A stretch of DNA of 64,000 bases from Mucilaginibacter ginsenosidivorans (GCF_007971025.1 NZ_CP042436.1:1612001-1676000); one strand, 5' to 3'. Positions 51,561 through 61,807 are shown, numbered from the stretch's first letter. Notes: generated by a model from the sequence alone, not told the origin. Translations and numbers: made by a program.

Positions 51561-52364
51561 TTAGAATCGCGGCCGCCGCCGCGGCTTGGCCCTTTGCATG
51601 ATTTGTTCGTGTTCCCGGCGCAGCTTGTCCTTATTTTGCCGGATGAGGCGGGGTATCTCGGTTTCGCTGAGCGGGATGATCTCCGCCTTAAGGTCTTTTG
51701 ATATTGGGTAACGCCGCAGCAGGTTGCGTTCGTCCAAGCCGTAGGCTTTGGCGGTGGCAACCGGGTCGAGGCCGAGCTCGTTCGGTATTTTGATTTTGAT
51801 GATGCCTTCGGGGAACTCCAGGATGCCCGGGTCGATCGTAACCACCTGCTTCATCAGTGGTTCATAAAAAGCCTCGTAATGCCAGCCGTCATTCGTAAGT
51901 TCGAAGCTTTTGAGGCTGATGACCGGAAAGAAAAATTTAGCGTTGCGCAGTTCGTGCAGCTGCAGGTCAACGATGAACGCTTCCCCCGCCAGGTCGATCT
52001 GCGGCAGGATGCCTTCCCGGCGCTGTTTCAGGGTATCGGGATCGCAGATGATCTCGAAGTCAGTTTTACCCTGGAGTTCTTCCGGGCTTTTGCCGTACCT
52101 GGCCGCCATGCCGTCCGGGTCGAGGACGTGCAGCGGCGGGATCTCCACGAGCCTGACGCGGCTTTCCTCATAGGGTTCGTCAATGGCGCAGCGGGCGACG
52201 GTATCATAGAAGAAGGTATAGCGGTCGCCGTGGTCGGTCATCTGCTTGATGAAGGAGATCTCGGTGTCGCGGTCATCGGCGCGCAGCAGGGCCTGCTTTT
52301 CGAGGTCAAGTTCGAAAGCGGTGCCGTGGATATCTAAGATGACGGGTTCCGGTTTATTTTTCAT
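51561..52364 (-). CDS. Internally duplicated conjugation operon protein, unknown family
   Basis: A 267-residue soluble protein made of two related halves of about 95 residues. Unit 1 (residues about 8-105) has DIHGTAFELDLEKQALLRAD, RYTFFYDTVARCAID and LDPDGMAARYGKSPEELQ. Unit 2 (about 120-218) has DLAGEAFIVDLQLHELRNAK, WHYEAFYEPLMKQVVTID and LDPVATAKAYGLDERNLLRR. The C-terminus is strongly basic (AKPRRRPRF). It overlaps traF by 11 bases and sits before traG; operon A has nothing at this place. Function unknown; the basic tail suggests contact with nucleic acid or membrane. Confidence 0.65.
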   Translation of the reverse strand: MKNKPEPVILDIHGTAFELDLEKQALLRADDRDTEISFIKQMTDHGDRYTFFYDTVARCAIDEPYEESRVRLVEIPPLHVLDPDGMAARYGKSPEELQGKTDFEIICDPDTLKQRREGILPQIDLAGEAFIVDLQLHELRNAKFFFPVISLKSFELTNDGWHYEAFYEPLMKQVVTIDPGILEFPEGIIKIKIPNELGLDPVATAKAYGLDERNLLRRYPISKDLKAEIIPLSETEIPRLIRQNKDKLRREHEQIMQRAKPRRRPRF

Positions 52365-52695
52365 GGCGGCTGATATTAATGGTTAATTGCTGGAAATAGC
52401 GGCGCCCGTAGGATTTGAGCACGCGGGGCACGCGCTTGCGGGCGATGGCCTTCATCAGCCCGTGCTCGCCGTAGCGTTTGCTCAGGGCGAATATTTTGAC
52501 AGTGCCGAACGCGGCGGTGCTGCCGCAGGTGGAGAGGCAGACGAGGGCGCCGGCGCCGGCGATGTACAGGGTGGCGAAAAGGATCATCAGGGCGAGCACG
52601 AGCCCGGCGAAATACCAGATGTATTGCGCCCGCAGCCCGCGGAACTCGATGCTGTTGTTTATGCCTTTGTTGATGCTATAAATGCTGTTGTTCAT
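52354..52695 (-). CDS. traF: Conjugation protein TraF (DUF4133, operon B)
   Basis: A 113-residue membrane protein. The hallmark YSINKGINNSIEFRGLRAQY matches the operon A copy almost fully, followed by the hydrophobic segment FAGLVLALMILFATLYIAGA and a basic end (IARKRVPRVLKSYGRRYF). It is separated from its usual neighbour traE by three genes (52706-58996), unlike in operon A where the two overlap. Confidence 0.92.
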   Translation of the reverse strand: MNNSIYSINKGINNSIEFRGLRAQYIWYFAGLVLALMILFATLYIAGAGALVCLSTCGSTAAFGTVKIFALSKRYGEHGLMKAIARKRVPRVLKSYGRRYFQQLTINISRHEK

Positions 52696-52705
52696 GGTTT
52701 TCGTT

Positions 52706-52915
52706 TTAGAATGATGGCCGCAGCGGGAAAAAGAATGCGGGCATAGCCGGGTTCAGGCCGTTGCGCGCTTCCTCCACGGCCGGTTGGTTTTGACTGGCAA
52801 AGACATTGAGCGCCCGGCCTTCGCAGGTTTGTTCCACCGATTGCCGGATTGCTTTCATCGAAAAAATATAGCGGTGCAGCGCGGACCGGATATGATCGAA
52901 TTGTAGTATTTTCAT
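52706..52915 (-). CDS. Small hypothetical protein, 69 residues
   Basis: Starts at an ATG overlapping the TGA of the large methylase-helicase gene (ATGA) and ends 10 bases before traF. The product begins [20 protein letters not shown] and includes [20 protein letters not shown]. The translational coupling argues that it is real and may assist the large protein. No family recognised. Confidence 0.5.
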   Translation of the reverse strand: MKILQFDHIRSALHRYIFSMKAIRQSVEQTCEGRALNVFASQNQPAVEEARNGLNPAMPAFFFPLRPSF

Positions 52916-55900
52916 AGCCGTACTCCTTTCAGTTTGCGGGTCTCAGCAAGGGCGGCGACCTGCGGCTGGACCCCGGCTTTCACTTCGGCCAGCACCAGGT
53001 CCTCCCGCTGTTCGGAGACCGTGACGGCTTCCTGCTGACTGGTGGGCATAACCGTTGTTATGCCATTGATCTTTTCCGCCGGAACGGTCCGCTCTTCTTG
53101 ATCGATACCGTTCTGTGCCCGGTGCTCAGCCTTGATGCGCTGCGCGATCTCCCGCTCCAGGCGTACGAGTTCGGCTTTCATGTCCCGGAGTTCAGCTTCG
53201 CGCTCGAAAGGTTTGCCAACCAGCGCTTCGAGTTGTGGGATTTGCGCGTCCAATTCATCCCGGGTCGTTTTTAATTTTCCTTCATGACCCTGGGCTTTAT
53301 CCAGCGCGTTGAGGTAATAGCGGGCGGCTGTTTTGGCATTGTCGACATTAGGCACGCCGGAGCTGTATAGGTACTTACCGCCGGTTTCCGGTCGGGTGGC
53401 ATATAGCACATTATAGCAGTTCGCGGATTTATCAAAGTCAAAGCTGCCGGCGTGGCGTTCGATCATCAGGTCGAAGCCGTAAAGCGTGCCGAGTTTCGCC
53501 GCGCCGGTCAAGCCTTTTTCCGGCAGCCAGTTACGGTATTTGGAGATCAGGAATTTACCGATGGCGACCGGGTCGGCGCTTTGCAAGCGCTCCAGCCGGA
53601 TCGGGTTGGCCTTGCTGCCGTCTTTTTCCAGCTTGAGGTTGGCCCGGTATATTTTCAAGTCTGTTTGCAAGATGTCCAGTTCCCGGCTGATTTGCGTTTG
53701 CTCCTTATATTTGTCCTCCAGCAGGTTGCGTGAACGGCTGCTCTCGCGGTAATGCCCTGTTTTCAGGCTTTCCAGCGCGGCGATCTTTTTTTCCAGCTTG
53801 GATTTTTCCAGCAGGGTGGTATCACCGGACAGGATAGCGATATACTCCGAAAAGTTCATCCCGGTGTTTTCGTCTATGGAACCCTCATCGATGCTGCGCA
53901 CGTTCAGCTCGCAGTTTTTCATCTGGCTGATGAATGTCTGCTTGTTTTTGAGCAGGTTGAACTTGTAGTTATCGAGCGACTGTTCGACGGCATAGATAAA
54001 GTTGAGCACTTTGTTGGAGTAGTGCTGTTTAGCCAGCAGGTTGCCCTGCCGGGCACCGCGCCCGTTCCGTTGCTCCAACTCCGATGGTTTCCAGGGAATG
54101 TCCAGGTGGTGCATGGCGATCACGCGCTGCTGTACGTTCAGGCCGGTACCGGCTTTCTCGGTACTACCGATGAGCACCCGGATCTCACCCCGGTTCATCT
54201 TTTTGAAGAGGTCGGGCTTTTGCTTGTCCGTCCAGTGGTGAATGAAAGTGATCTCACCGGCTTTGACGTTCAGGTCGTTCACCAACTTGTCCTTCAGCGC
54301 GTCATAGAGGTTGAACTCGCCTGGTTTAGGCGTTCCGATATCGCAGAAAACGATCTGGGTGCCGCGGTGCGGCGCGCTTTGATGATAAAGTTCAGCCAGT
54401 TTACGCGCGCAGGTATTCACCTTATTGTCCGGGTGATCGCCGTAGGCCGGGTCGATCAGGCGCATATCCGCTGCCATTTTCTTGGCATAATTGGTGGCAA
54501 TCAGCATCCGGCCCTTGTCTTCTTCCTCGGAAAGCGGCGGCCGGCCGATGAGGGTGGCATCGCCGCTTTCGGCGAATTTCATGAGGTTGGCGATAAATTC
54601 ACTTTGCTGCGGTGTCGGCGCGATGTTGATCAGCCGCTCATCCAGTTCCGGCTTGTCGAGCGCGATGTGTTTCGCGGTTTTATAATCGGTGATCTCGTTG
54701 TAGAACAGCGCCAGTTCGGGTACTTTGATAAAGTGACGGAAACGTTCCTTGCTAATGATCTGGTTGGTGACCGAGAACTCGAAGTCCGTGGTTTTTCTGG
54801 CGAATACCGCCGCCCAGCCGTCGAAATTGGCGATGGACTGCCGCTCCATTTCTTTTGGACGGAGGTACTTGAAGATCAGGAACAGCTCGGTTAGCGAATT
54901 GCTGATCGGGGTGCCGCTTAGAAAAGTCACGCACAAGTCGCTGTCGTAACGCTCCTGCAACGTGCGGATGGCAAAGGACAGGTTCAGCGCCTTTTGACTG
55001 CCGAGGGTATTGCCCAGGCCGGCCACGCGGTCATGGCGGGTGGAAAAGGTCAGATTCTTAAACTTATGCGATTCGTCAATGAACAAATGGTCGACGCCCA
55101 TTTCCTTAAAATTAATGCCGCTGTCCTTTTTCTCGTTGATCTCCTGCTGAAGGGTCTGCAATTTGACTTCCAGGTTGGATTTGCGCAGTTCCAGGCCTTT
55201 GAGCACACGGCGGGTTACTTCGCCGCCTTCCGTAATCAGGGTGTTCAGGTTCTCGGTCACATCGGCCAACTCGCGCGCAAAAATCTGCGCCTGGATATCC
55301 GGCGACTGTGGGATGCGGCCGAACTGGTCATGCGTCAGGATGATGCAATCCCAGTTGTTGTTTTTGATCTCGTGAAAAATGCGTAGACGCTTATCTGGCG
55401 TAAAGTCATTCTGGCCGGGAAATAGTATTCGCGCCCCGGGGTAAGCCTTGCGGTAAGTTTCCGCAATCTGATTTACATTGGCCTTCAGCGCCAGGATCAT
55501 GGGTTTCTGTACGATGCCCAGACGCTTCATTTCGTGGCCGGCCACGATCATCGTCAGCGTTTTACCCAGTCCCACTTCGTGGTCGATCAGACCGCCACGG
55601 TTTTGCAGGATGCGCCAGACGGCGTTTTTTTGGGAACTGTACAGGTCTTCGATCCCCAGCGCTTTTTTCTCCAGGCCGGGAAAGCGCAGGTGATCGCCGT
55701 TGAACTCGCGCAGCACATAACAGTTAAACGTGCGGTTATAGAGCTCGGTAATCGTCGCCTTCTCGCTGTCCGGCAGCTCATGCAGCCAGTTGGTAAAACC
55801 GTTGCGGATTTGCTCAAGCTTTTCATGGGCCAATTGGATCGCTTCATTATCCGGGTAGCGTTTGGTGCTGTCGCCCATTTTGACTTCATAGCTGAAATAG

Positions 55901-58512
55901 GGCGTGGTGTTTTCCAGCGCGTGTTCCAGCAGCGTATAGCCATAAGTAGTGCGGGTACCCTCGGCCGGACGTATCGCGTATTCTTTCGTGATCTTCAGGT
56001 TGGTGCCATCCACAGCAACTTTGAACTGGTCGCTGGATGCCAGGTAAGTGATCGTGACCGGCAGGTCGAAAAAAGCGCTGGCAAAGCGTTCATAATAACG
56101 GTTCGGGAACCAGCGTTCGCCGAGGTTGAAATCGAGCAGCTCAAAAGGGATCGGTTCGGGCTGCGCTTTTTCGATGGCGGCCATGCTGCGCCGGATCTCC
56201 GGATCGTCCGGATGCGCCTGCGCTGCCCTGCGCGCGGTATCCAGCTTTTCCACCACGTTACCGCTCAGGTAAGCGTCACGCGTTTCCCATTCCCGGCCCG
56301 CAGGGTTCAGGAAAATATGGCTGTGCAAGCTGATGATGGCTTCCCCGGCGCTGAGGCCGGTGGCGTCGCTGATAAATTCGATATCCACCCGGCCGCGGTT
56401 ATTCAGGCAGCGCGCCAGGGCGGAAACAGGGTCATCGGTCTTGAAGACCTCGGTTTTTTGGAAGACCGGGCCATTCAGGATATCTGCGGCGCGGTAGTCC
56501 GTGCCTTCCCGGGTTTCCAGCGAAGCCAGCATTTTAAAACCGTCCTTTTCATCGGCGAGGATCAGGCGACGGTTGGCCGGGCGGTTGAGTTCGCCGTATT
56601 GCTCCTTGAAATCGGTATAGGCATGGTTCAATTGCTCGCGCAGCGCCGGGAACTCCTGCAACGCTTCGGCCTCTTTGGTGTACAATTCATAATAGCCGTC
56701 GCGCAGGCGCAGGTAGGCGCGGTAAAACAGCGTGTCTTTCTGGTCGTCCAGCGGCTCGAAAACGGCGCGGTTGCGTTCAGGTTCCAGGTTTTTAATGGTA
56801 CCTGCTTTCAGGCCCTCGGTGACCAGGCTGCCTTCCCGGTGGTGCGGCAGCAGGCCGCGGAACCAGGTGATCTCCTGCTTTTGAAATTTGAACAGGCCTT
56901 TAAGGCTCTGGTCGCCCTCGAAGAAAAACTCATGACCATAGCCGGACAGCTTTTCGCGAAGCATGGTCACTTCGCGGCTGAACTGATTGCCGCTGAGCCA
57001 GCCATAGGGCGGCCGGATTTCCTGCACGGTTGAAAAAAGTTTATAGGCGTATTGCTTGCCCGGGCGAAGTTTGGCGGTCACCAGCAAAACGCACTCCTGC
57101 TTTTCGTTATCGCGGGTTTTGATGATGCCGATGGAACGGGCGGTTTCCGGGATCACTGCCGCCCGGTCGGTATCTGTCAGGTAATCCATCGCCCGGTTCA
57201 CGGATTCGGCGGGCTGACTATCAAACAAACCAAGCTGCACGGAAACGGCTACCGCCCTGCTTTCCGGCATGGGAAGGTAGGTGAGGAGCGGCCTTTCTTG
57301 CTCGCCGGTACTTTCGCCACCTTGTAACAACTGTATTTGCTTTTGTGCCTCGTTAAATCTTTCACGGTTGAACCAGTTGCTGAGGCCGTCGCTGACGGTT
57401 TCTTCAATCTTTTCGCTAATGCCGCTGAGTTCGGCGGCCTGCCAGTGCGCCTCATGCGCCTGCCCGTACTGGTCCTTGCCGTCGCGGATGGTATCGGCGG
57501 CGATGGCATAGGCTTTGACCGTTTGCAGGTATTCGTTGCTATGGTATTCGCCGAACCCGTTGCGCTGCAGGGCGGTGTTCAGCAATAGTTGCTCGTCTGT
57601 AGTCAGTTCGGTTTTGCCGGTATGCTTTTGCACCAGCAGCAGGTGGCTGGGCGCGCAGGTATTGGCATTATCGAGCATCAGGTTATCCGGCAGCACAGTG
57701 AGACTTATAAAATCAGCGCGGTAAAACAGGTGCTCGCGGGCGGCTTTATTCGACGGGGCGTTAAAAAAAGCATCGCTGGTCATAAAGGCCAGGATGCCGC
57801 CTTCGGCCAGCTTGTCCAGTCCCTTGGCAAAAAAGTAGCTGTGAATCTTCCCGCTCAGGCTTTTCTCGGGATAGGCCGGGTCGAATACGGCGATATTGCC
57901 AAAGGGCACATTACTGGTGATCAGGTCGTAGCAGCCGTTCTCGCTGTTATCGGTCTTTTCAAAGGCTTTGATCTGTACGTCGACCGGCACGGGCATGGTG
58001 GAGGCCAGCGCGGTCAGCACCTTGCCGGTGAGGAGATCTTTTTCGACGGCGGTGACCTGCCGGATGTCCGGGAATGCTTTAACGGCTTCGCTGATGAAAA
58101 TGCCCGCGCCGCTGCTGGGTTCATAGATCCTTTGCGGGTGGATGCCATGCGCGGCCAGGACGCGGTAAAGCGTTTGCGGCACAAAGGCTGGCGTATAAAA
58201 GGCGGTGTTCACAATGTTGCGGATGGAGTCGATGGCGCTTTTGTATTCGTCTTTGGCCAATTTCGTTTCGAGCAGTTCGTGCAGTTCCATCATGGAAGGG
58301 TACAGCTTCAGGTCGCTCCTGGCGGCGTTCTGCGCTTTCCATTCCCCGATGCCGGCATAAGGATACAGCACGGCTTTCAGGCCGCCGAAGCCGGCATAGG
58401 CGCGGAGGGTTTCGGCCTGCTTTTCGTCCAGCCGGTCGCCGGGGCGGAAAGCAAGCGCGATGCGGATCGCCTCGATGTTGGTGCGGAGTTGCTGGAACGC
58501 GTTATAGGCCAT
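52912..58512 (-). CDS. Giant N6-adenine methylase-SNF2 helicase fusion (DarB-like)
   Basis: A 1866-residue soluble protein. The N-terminal methyltransferase has the SAM motif [20 protein letters not shown] near residue 130 and a modified catalytic motif [13 protein letters not shown] near 205 (family usual NPPF/Y). A long middle part follows. The SNF2-type helicase carries Walker A in [20 protein letters not shown] near 980, the DEAH-box variant [10 protein letters not shown] near 1147, [13 protein letters not shown] and motif [13 protein letters not shown] near 1487. A coiled-coil-rich C-terminus ends the chain. This layout is that of phage P1 DarB and its relatives on Bacteroidota elements, proteins thought to protect incoming DNA from restriction. 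Its place inside the transfer operon is notable. Confidence 0.85.
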   Translation of the reverse strand: MAYNAFQQLRTNIEAIRIALAFRPGDRLDEKQAETLRAYAGFGGLKAVLYPYAGIGEWKAQNAARSDLKLYPSMMELHELLETKLAKDEYKSAIDSIRNIVNTAFYTPAFVPQTLYRVLAAHGIHPQRIYEPSSGAGIFISEAVKAFPDIRQVTAVEKDLLTGKVLTALASTMPVPVDVQIKAFEKTDNSENGCYDLITSNVPFGNIAVFDPAYPEKSLSGKIHSYFFAKGLDKLAEGGILAFMTSDAFFNAPSNKAAREHLFYRADFISLTVLPDNLMLDNANTCAPSHLLLVQKHTGKTELTTDEQLLLNTALQRNGFGEYHSNEYLQTVKAYAIAADTIRDGKDQYGQAHEAHWQAAELSGISEKIEETVSDGLSNWFNRERFNEAQKQIQLLQGGESTGEQERPLLTYLPMPESRAVAVSVQLGLFDSQPAESVNRAMDYLTDTDRAAVIPETARSIGIIKTRDNEKQECVLLVTAKLRPGKQYAYKLFSTVQEIRPPYGWLSGNQFSREVTMLREKLSGYGHEFFFEGDQSLKGLFKFQKQEITWFRGLLPHHREGSLVTEGLKAGTIKNLEPERNRAVFEPLDDQKDTLFYRAYLRLRDGYYELYTKEAEALQEFPALREQLNHAYTDFKEQYGELNRPANRRLILADEKDGFKMLASLETREGTDYRAADILNGPVFQKTEVFKTDDPVSALARCLNNRGRVDIEFISDATGLSAGEAIISLHSHIFLNPAGREWETRDAYLSGNVVEKLDTARRAAQAHPDDPEIRRSMAAIEKAQPEPIPFELLDFNLGERWFPNRYYERFASAFFDLPVTITYLASSDQFKVAVDGTNLKITKEYAIRPAEGTRTTYGYTLLEHALENTTPYFSYEVKMGDSTKRYPDNEAIQLAHEKLEQIRNGFTNWLHELPDSEKATITELYNRTFNCYVLREFNGDHLRFPGLEKKALGIEDLYSSQKNAVWRILQNRGGLIDHEVGLGKTLTMIVAGHEMKRLGIVQKPMILALKANVNQIAETYRKAYPGARILFPGQNDFTPDKRLRIFHEIKNNNWDCIILTHDQFGRIPQSPDIQAQIFARELADVTENLNTLITEGGEVTRRVLKGLELRKSNLEVKLQTLQQEINEKKDSGINFKEMGVDHLFIDESHKFKNLTFSTRHDRVAGLGNTLGSQKALNLSFAIRTLQERYDSDLCVTFLSGTPISNSLTELFLIFKYLRPKEMERQSIANFDGWAAVFARKTTDFEFSVTNQIISKERFRHFIKVPELALFYNEITDYKTAKHIALDKPELDERLINIAPTPQQSEFIANLMKFAESGDATLIGRPPLSEEEDKGRMLIATNYAKKMAADMRLIDPAYGDHPDNKVNTCARKLAELYHQSAPHRGTQIVFCDIGTPKPGEFNLYDALKDKLVNDLNVKAGEITFIHHWTDKQKPDLFKKMNRGEIRVLIGSTEKAGTGLNVQQRVIAMHHLDIPWKPSELEQRNGRGARQGNLLAKQHYSNKVLNFIYAVEQSLDNYKFNLLKNKQTFISQMKNCELNVRSIDEGSIDENTGMNFSEYIAILSGDTTLLEKSKLEKKIAALESLKTGHYRESSRSRNLLEDKYKEQTQISRELDILQTDLKIYRANLKLEKDGSKANPIRLERLQSADPVAIGKFLISKYRNWLPEKGLTGAAKLGTLYGFDLMIERHAGSFDFDKSANCYNVLYATRPETGGKYLYSSGVPNVDNAKTAARYYLNALDKAQGHEGKLKTTRDELDAQIPQLEALVGKPFEREAELRDMKAELVRLEREIAQRIKAEHRAQNGIDQEERTVPAEKINGITTVMPTSQQEAVTVSEQREDLVLAEVKAGVQPQVAALAETRKLKGVRL

Positions 58513-58555
58513 GATTTATTTCTGATCTCTACCTTTTTGCTTTGTATTTTTTCCT

Positions 58556-58996
58556 TTACTGGTCCAGGTATTCGGCGATCATGCCCATGACAGCATAGCG
58601 GAGCTGGACGTTGTCTTCGGTTTCTTCCCCGAACCGGAAGACCTCGAAAATGGGCTCACAAGCCCCGATCAGGTTGATGAGTTCGTAGGTAAGGACGCCG
58701 CTGCGTTCCATCCGGCGCAGGGCTTCGGGAAATTCGGCTTCCAGCAGCTCGCGCATCCAGCTGAAGCGGGAGGGGCGCAGGTCGTGGGTGAGTTCTTCGA
58801 GGCAGAGCGCTTCGACGACATAGGCAGGTCGGCCTTCGGTCTGCAGCTGTTCGATGAGGCTGCTTACGGAATCGACCTTGGCCGAGAGGTAATGGCTGAG
58901 ACGGTGTTCTTCCTGCAGGGCGATGAGCAGGTCGGTGTGCTGCTGGAGCATATAACTATGCAGCTTGCCGATCAAAAGGGTTTTCATATTGTCCAT
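58556..58996 (-). CDS. DUF1896-like protein
   Basis: A 146-residue helical protein. LIALQEEHRLSHYLSAKVDS, YVVEALCLEELTHDLRPSRF and SWMRELLEAEFPEALRRMER follow the DUF1896 pattern, a family that accompanies giant methylase-helicase genes on Bacteroidota elements. It is directly upstream of that gene here (43 bases) and 12 bases after traE. It may act together with the methylase-helicase. The family call is moderate because the N-terminal Y-x-LR-E-x-HP motif is diverged. Confidence 0.5.
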   Translation of the reverse strand: MDNMKTLLIGKLHSYMLQQHTDLLIALQEEHRLSHYLSAKVDSVSSLIEQLQTEGRPAYVVEALCLEELTHDLRPSRFSWMRELLEAEFPEALRRMERSGVLTYELINLIGACEPIFEVFRFGEETEDNVQLRYAVMGMIAEYLDQ

Positions 58997-59008
58997 AGCG
59001 TTCGCTGT

Positions 59009-59350
59009 TTAGAGGCCGAAAAAGGATTTGATGATCGTGGCGACCACGACCAGGAAGATGCAGGAGCCGAACCAGGCAGCGGCCACTTTGGAGGTGTCCT
59101 GGTCACCGGCGTTCCACTTGGAATAAACCTTGACGGCACCGATCAGGCCGAGGATGGCGCCGATGGCATACATCAGGCTGGTTCCGCTCTCGAAATAACT
59201 CCTGACCTGGGTGTTCGCCTGTTCGATGCCCGCGTTGCCGTCCTGGCCGTTGGCGAGGAGGCTCAGGCTGGCAAAAAAAACAGCCAGCAGGCCGGTTTTC
59301 AGGGCTTTGCCCCGCAATGTTCTTTTACACGTTTTCATTTGTACTGTCAT
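59009..59350 (-). CDS. traE: Conjugation protein TraE (DUF4134, operon B)
   Basis: A 113-residue membrane protein with signal TGLLAVFFASLSLLANG, hallmark QDGNAGIEQANTQ and two helices (SLMYAIGAILGLIGAVKVYS, FGSCIFLVVVATIIKSFFGL). The second half is nearly identical to the operon A copy. An in-frame ATG at 59338 is an alternative start. The DUF1896-like gene follows instead of traF. Confidence 0.92.
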   Translation of the reverse strand: MTVQMKTCKRTLRGKALKTGLLAVFFASLSLLANGQDGNAGIEQANTQVRSYFESGTSLMYAIGAILGLIGAVKVYSKWNAGDQDTSKVAAAWFGSCIFLVVVATIIKSFFGL

Positions 59351-59370
59351 TTTCTTTTAAACTTTGAGCA

Positions 59371-59410
59371 AGGACCTCTGCGGTCCGCTCCCGGGATCAT
59401 CCGGGAGCGG
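59371..59410 (-). promoter_or_regulatory. Two adjoining strong hairpins upstream of traE in operon B
   Basis: GGACC-TCTGC-GGTCC (59371-59385) is followed by CCGCTCCCGG (59385-59394), GATCAT, CCGGGAGCGG (59401-59410), a perfect 10-base stem. No T run follows on the minus strand, so this is not a standard terminator. It may be an RNA stability or processing element, or a DNA site. Confidence 0.5.
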
Positions 59411-59512
59411 CCGGAAAGGATGCTGCGCCCGTTACCCCCATCGTCGTGTCACGGCTCTACAGCCCGGGCCGGGCAGCTTCTTTTTTCCCGGTATTGACAA
59501 AGGCACGGGATG

Positions 59513-60007
59513 CTAAGCGTCCCACCACGTATCGACTTCACTTTCGCTTAGCAATGCCGTGCCGGTTTCTTCGCATTGCCGCACAATGAGCGCGTTGACC
59601 TGCGCGCGCTCCTTGGCAGCCATAATGTGCGGGTAGCAGTTGAGTATCGTCTTAAGCCTGGAGGCGAGCGTTCCGGGGCTGAAGGCCATTCCGGCAGCTG
59701 ATGCGATACAATCCGTCAGTTGCCGTGCCAGGACATCGGTTGCGCTGCGGGGTCCGGCGGCGGCCTGCACCGGTCCTGCGGAAGCCGTTGAGCTTTCGGC
59801 TTGCTCATCCGCTCCGGTGCCGGCCTGGTAGCGCAGGGCGTCCGGTAGTTGCTGCCCGGTCACGCCCCTTTGGCCAATGCGGCCGATGAGCCGGATGATT
59901 TCGCGGCTGTAATATTTCCTGGCAATAAAGGCGTAATACGCGAGGGCCAGCAGGGTAAGGGTTCCCAGGTAGGCGCTCCAGCTGAACGGGTTAAGTAAAT
60001 TGTCCAT
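59513..60007 (-). CDS. Membrane-anchored conjugation operon protein (operon B), unknown family
   Basis: A 164-residue protein from the ATG at 60007, which places one membrane helix at residues 10-28 (AYLGTLTLLALAYYAFIARK). An Ala/Gly-rich linker (ESSTASAGPVQAAAGPRSAT) leads to a helical domain ending SESEVDTWWDA. Layout and position match the operon A protein at 25774-26295 (ending ANELEQILNDLNDE). The earlier in-frame ATG at 60067 gives a polar leader and is rejected. It lies 162 bases before traE. Confidence 0.6.
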   Translation of the reverse strand: MDNLLNPFSWSAYLGTLTLLALAYYAFIARKYYSREIIRLIGRIGQRGVTGQQLPDALRYQAGTGADEQAESSTASAGPVQAAAGPRSATDVLARQLTDCIASAAGMAFSPGTLASRLKTILNCYPHIMAAKERAQVNALIVRQCEETGTALLSESEVDTWWDA

Positions 60008-60083
60008 GATCTTTTTTTTACGGGTAAGCGGCATTCCGCTTGCTTCATGGAACAAAGGTGCGTCCAACGGCGGCGCTCAAAAA

Positions 60084-60103
60084 GTCCGGATCGCAAACCG
60101 GAC
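60084..60103 (-). promoter_or_regulatory. Hairpin in the leader of operon B
   Basis: GTCCGG at 60084-60089 and CCGGAC at 60098-60103 around ATCGCAAA. It is placed like the leader hairpin of operon A, in front of the membrane-anchored protein gene. A 12-base self-complementary sequence, GCGGCGCGCCGC, lies at 60174-60185. Confidence 0.4.
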
Positions 60104-60205
60104 CCGGCTTGTGCCCTTGTACCCCATTGGCTCACAGTATTTTAATTTTCAGGCGCAGGTGTTCCACCGGCAGGCGGCGCGCCGCAGGGAATGGTCGGAT
60201 GGGGA

Positions 60206-60883
60206 TTAACGGTATTCCCGGATTTTTTGGATGAGCTTGTCCAGTGCGGCGATGGCGGCCTCCTGGTCGCTGTGTTCCGGGTGGTAGGTGCTGCTGCGCA
60301 TGCTGTCCCAGGAAAGGTCTTCTTTCCGCTCGGTGGAGAGATAGGGCACCAGGGTCTTAAAGATGAGGCTCAGGGAGGGTGACCGGATGAGCCGGGCGTC
60401 GTCGGCAGCTTTCAGGATGAGCCCAAGCTGGTCGACGCTGAGCAGGCAGGTGATCCTGCCCGGCGGGGCGACCGGGCCGGGAGATGCGGTGCCGGCGGCG
60501 GGGAGGTAGGGCGCATGGCGCTCGGATAGGTCCCGGTGAAGCATTTCCAGGCGCCGTATGACCTGCCGGCCGAGGCCGGCGATCGCCGTGCCGGGTGGGT
60601 AGGCGCTGTAATTGGCGCTTGCCCTGCGCAGGAGGTCCGCAACCGCGGCCTCGGTGTTGCGCGCGATCTGCCGCAGTTGTTCCGGCACGAGGAGCAGGAA
60701 CATCCACGCCTTCAGCTTGAGCATGATCTCGGCGCTTGCTTCGGGAAGCCTGGCTTCGACTGCGTTCAATTGTTCAGGGCTCAGTTCAAGGACCGGCGTG
60801 ACCTCCGGGTTCAGGAGGATGCTGATGACCTGTTCGAGCCACGCGAACGGGTAATTACCGGGGTCCGTTAGTAATTCATACAT
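60206..60883 (-). CDS. Hypothetical protein at the head of transfer operon B
   Basis: A 225-residue helical protein. N-terminal half: PFAWLEQVISILLNPEVTPV and LSPEQLNAVEARLPEASAEI. The C-terminal half carries ITCLLSVDQLGLILKAADDA and LVPYLSTERKEDLSWDSMRS, then STYHPEHSDQEAAIAALDKL, a pattern I associate with unnamed proteins in front of tra operons. It takes the place that rteC has in operon A but has no RteC signature. It could be a regulator of transfer; function unknown. Confidence 0.55.
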   Translation of the reverse strand: MYELLTDPGNYPFAWLEQVISILLNPEVTPVLELSPEQLNAVEARLPEASAEIMLKLKAWMFLLLVPEQLRQIARNTEAAVADLLRRASANYSAYPPGTAIAGLGRQVIRRLEMLHRDLSERHAPYLPAAGTASPGPVAPPGRITCLLSVDQLGLILKAADDARLIRSPSLSLIFKTLVPYLSTERKEDLSWDSMRSSTYHPEHSDQEAAIAALDKLIQKIREYR

Positions 60884-61225
60884 CTGCTTAGCTTTGGTTA
60901 ATCGACGTTGGTGTTAACTATAGAGAAATATGTAAGACAAAATAGCGGGTTTGATGCGGCTACGGGAATTGACAGAAGTCAAATAATAAACGCGGTCATC
61001 CGGTGTGCCGCCTGCTTTGCTGTGCTGGTCTGGCGGCTCGTCGGTGGGTGGTTTTACAGTTTTTCCGGCGGTTTTCCAATGACCTGAGTCAATTTATTTT
61101 CGGCATACGGGTGTAGTTTTCCGGGTATGCGAAAACGGGTTTAAACAATCTTTTGACTTTAATGTTAATCTATAAGCAATTTATCGGATTCCTGACGTGT
61201 CGCTGTTGCCCATATTGAATGGCCT
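60884..61225. promoter_or_regulatory. Divergent promoter region between operon B and the Crp-like gene
   Basis: No gene is supported. An interrupted inverted repeat, GCATAC at 61103-61108 and GTATGC at 61125-61130, lies about 95 bases before the Crp-like start and could be an operator. TTTTGACTTTAATG near 61152-61165 may hold a -33 TTTG element, but a matching -7 box is not clear. Confidence 0.35.
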
Positions 61226-61807
61226 ATGCAGATCGATCACTTACTACAGACCCTTAATTTTATCAGGCCCCTGTCGGGCCGGCTCCAGGACCGGCTGGGG
61301 GAATGTCTCCGGGAAGAGCGCTTGCCCAAAAAACACCTGCTGCAGCGGCAGGGCGAAACCTGCCGTAAAATCTATTTTATCGCCGAGGGGATGGCGCGGG
61401 CCTATTACCTTACCGGGAAGCAGAAAGAATGTACAACCTGGTTCATGCGGGAAGGGGATGTGATGATCTCCGTGTTCAGTTTCTTTACGCAGCAGCCGGG
61501 AGAGGAAAACATCGAACTGCTGGAAGATTGCCGGCTGCAGAGTATCAGCTGGACGCAGCTACAGGGGATTTATGCGGATTTTCCGGAGTTTAACTACCAT
61601 GGCCGTGTGCTGACGGAAAAATATTACATCGAGAGCGAGCACCGGGCGATGCTGCTCCGCAACGCGACGGCAGCGGAACGCTACGCGCTGCTGCTGAAGA
61701 CGCACCCGGATATTATCCGGCGCGTGCCTTTATGGATGATCGCTTCGCACATCAATGTGAGCCATGAGGCGCTGAGCCGGATTCGCGGGCAGCTATCCCA
61801 CGGGTGA
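61226..61807 (+). CDS. Crp/Fnr family transcription regulator
   Basis: A 193-residue regulator. The cyclic-nucleotide-binding-like beta barrel covers about residues 25-110 (LLQRQGETCRKIYFIAEGMA, then MREGDVMISVFSFFTQQPGE). A short C-terminal helix-turn-helix follows (VPLWMIASHINVSHEALSRI). Phosphate-cassette residues for cAMP are not evident, so the ligand is unknown. It is divergent from transfer operon B and may control it or nearby genes. Confidence 0.85.
   Translation: MQIDHLLQTLNFIRPLSGRLQDRLGECLREERLPKKHLLQRQGETCRKIYFIAEGMARAYYLTGKQKECTTWFMREGDVMISVFSFFTQQPGEENIELLEDCRLQSISWTQLQGIYADFPEFNYHGRVLTEKYYIESEHRAMLLRNATAAERYALLLKTHPDIIRRVPLWMIASHINVSHEALSRIRGQLSHG

Noticed and set aside
53752..54894. 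380-codon plus-strand frame opposite the methylase-helicase gene
   Set aside because: Antisense shadow caused by the GC-rich codon pattern of the real minus-strand gene, whose helicase motifs are clear.
55534..57033. 499-codon plus-strand frame opposite the methylase-helicase gene
   Set aside because: Same antisense effect; no recognisable domain, while the minus strand holds conserved motifs throughout.
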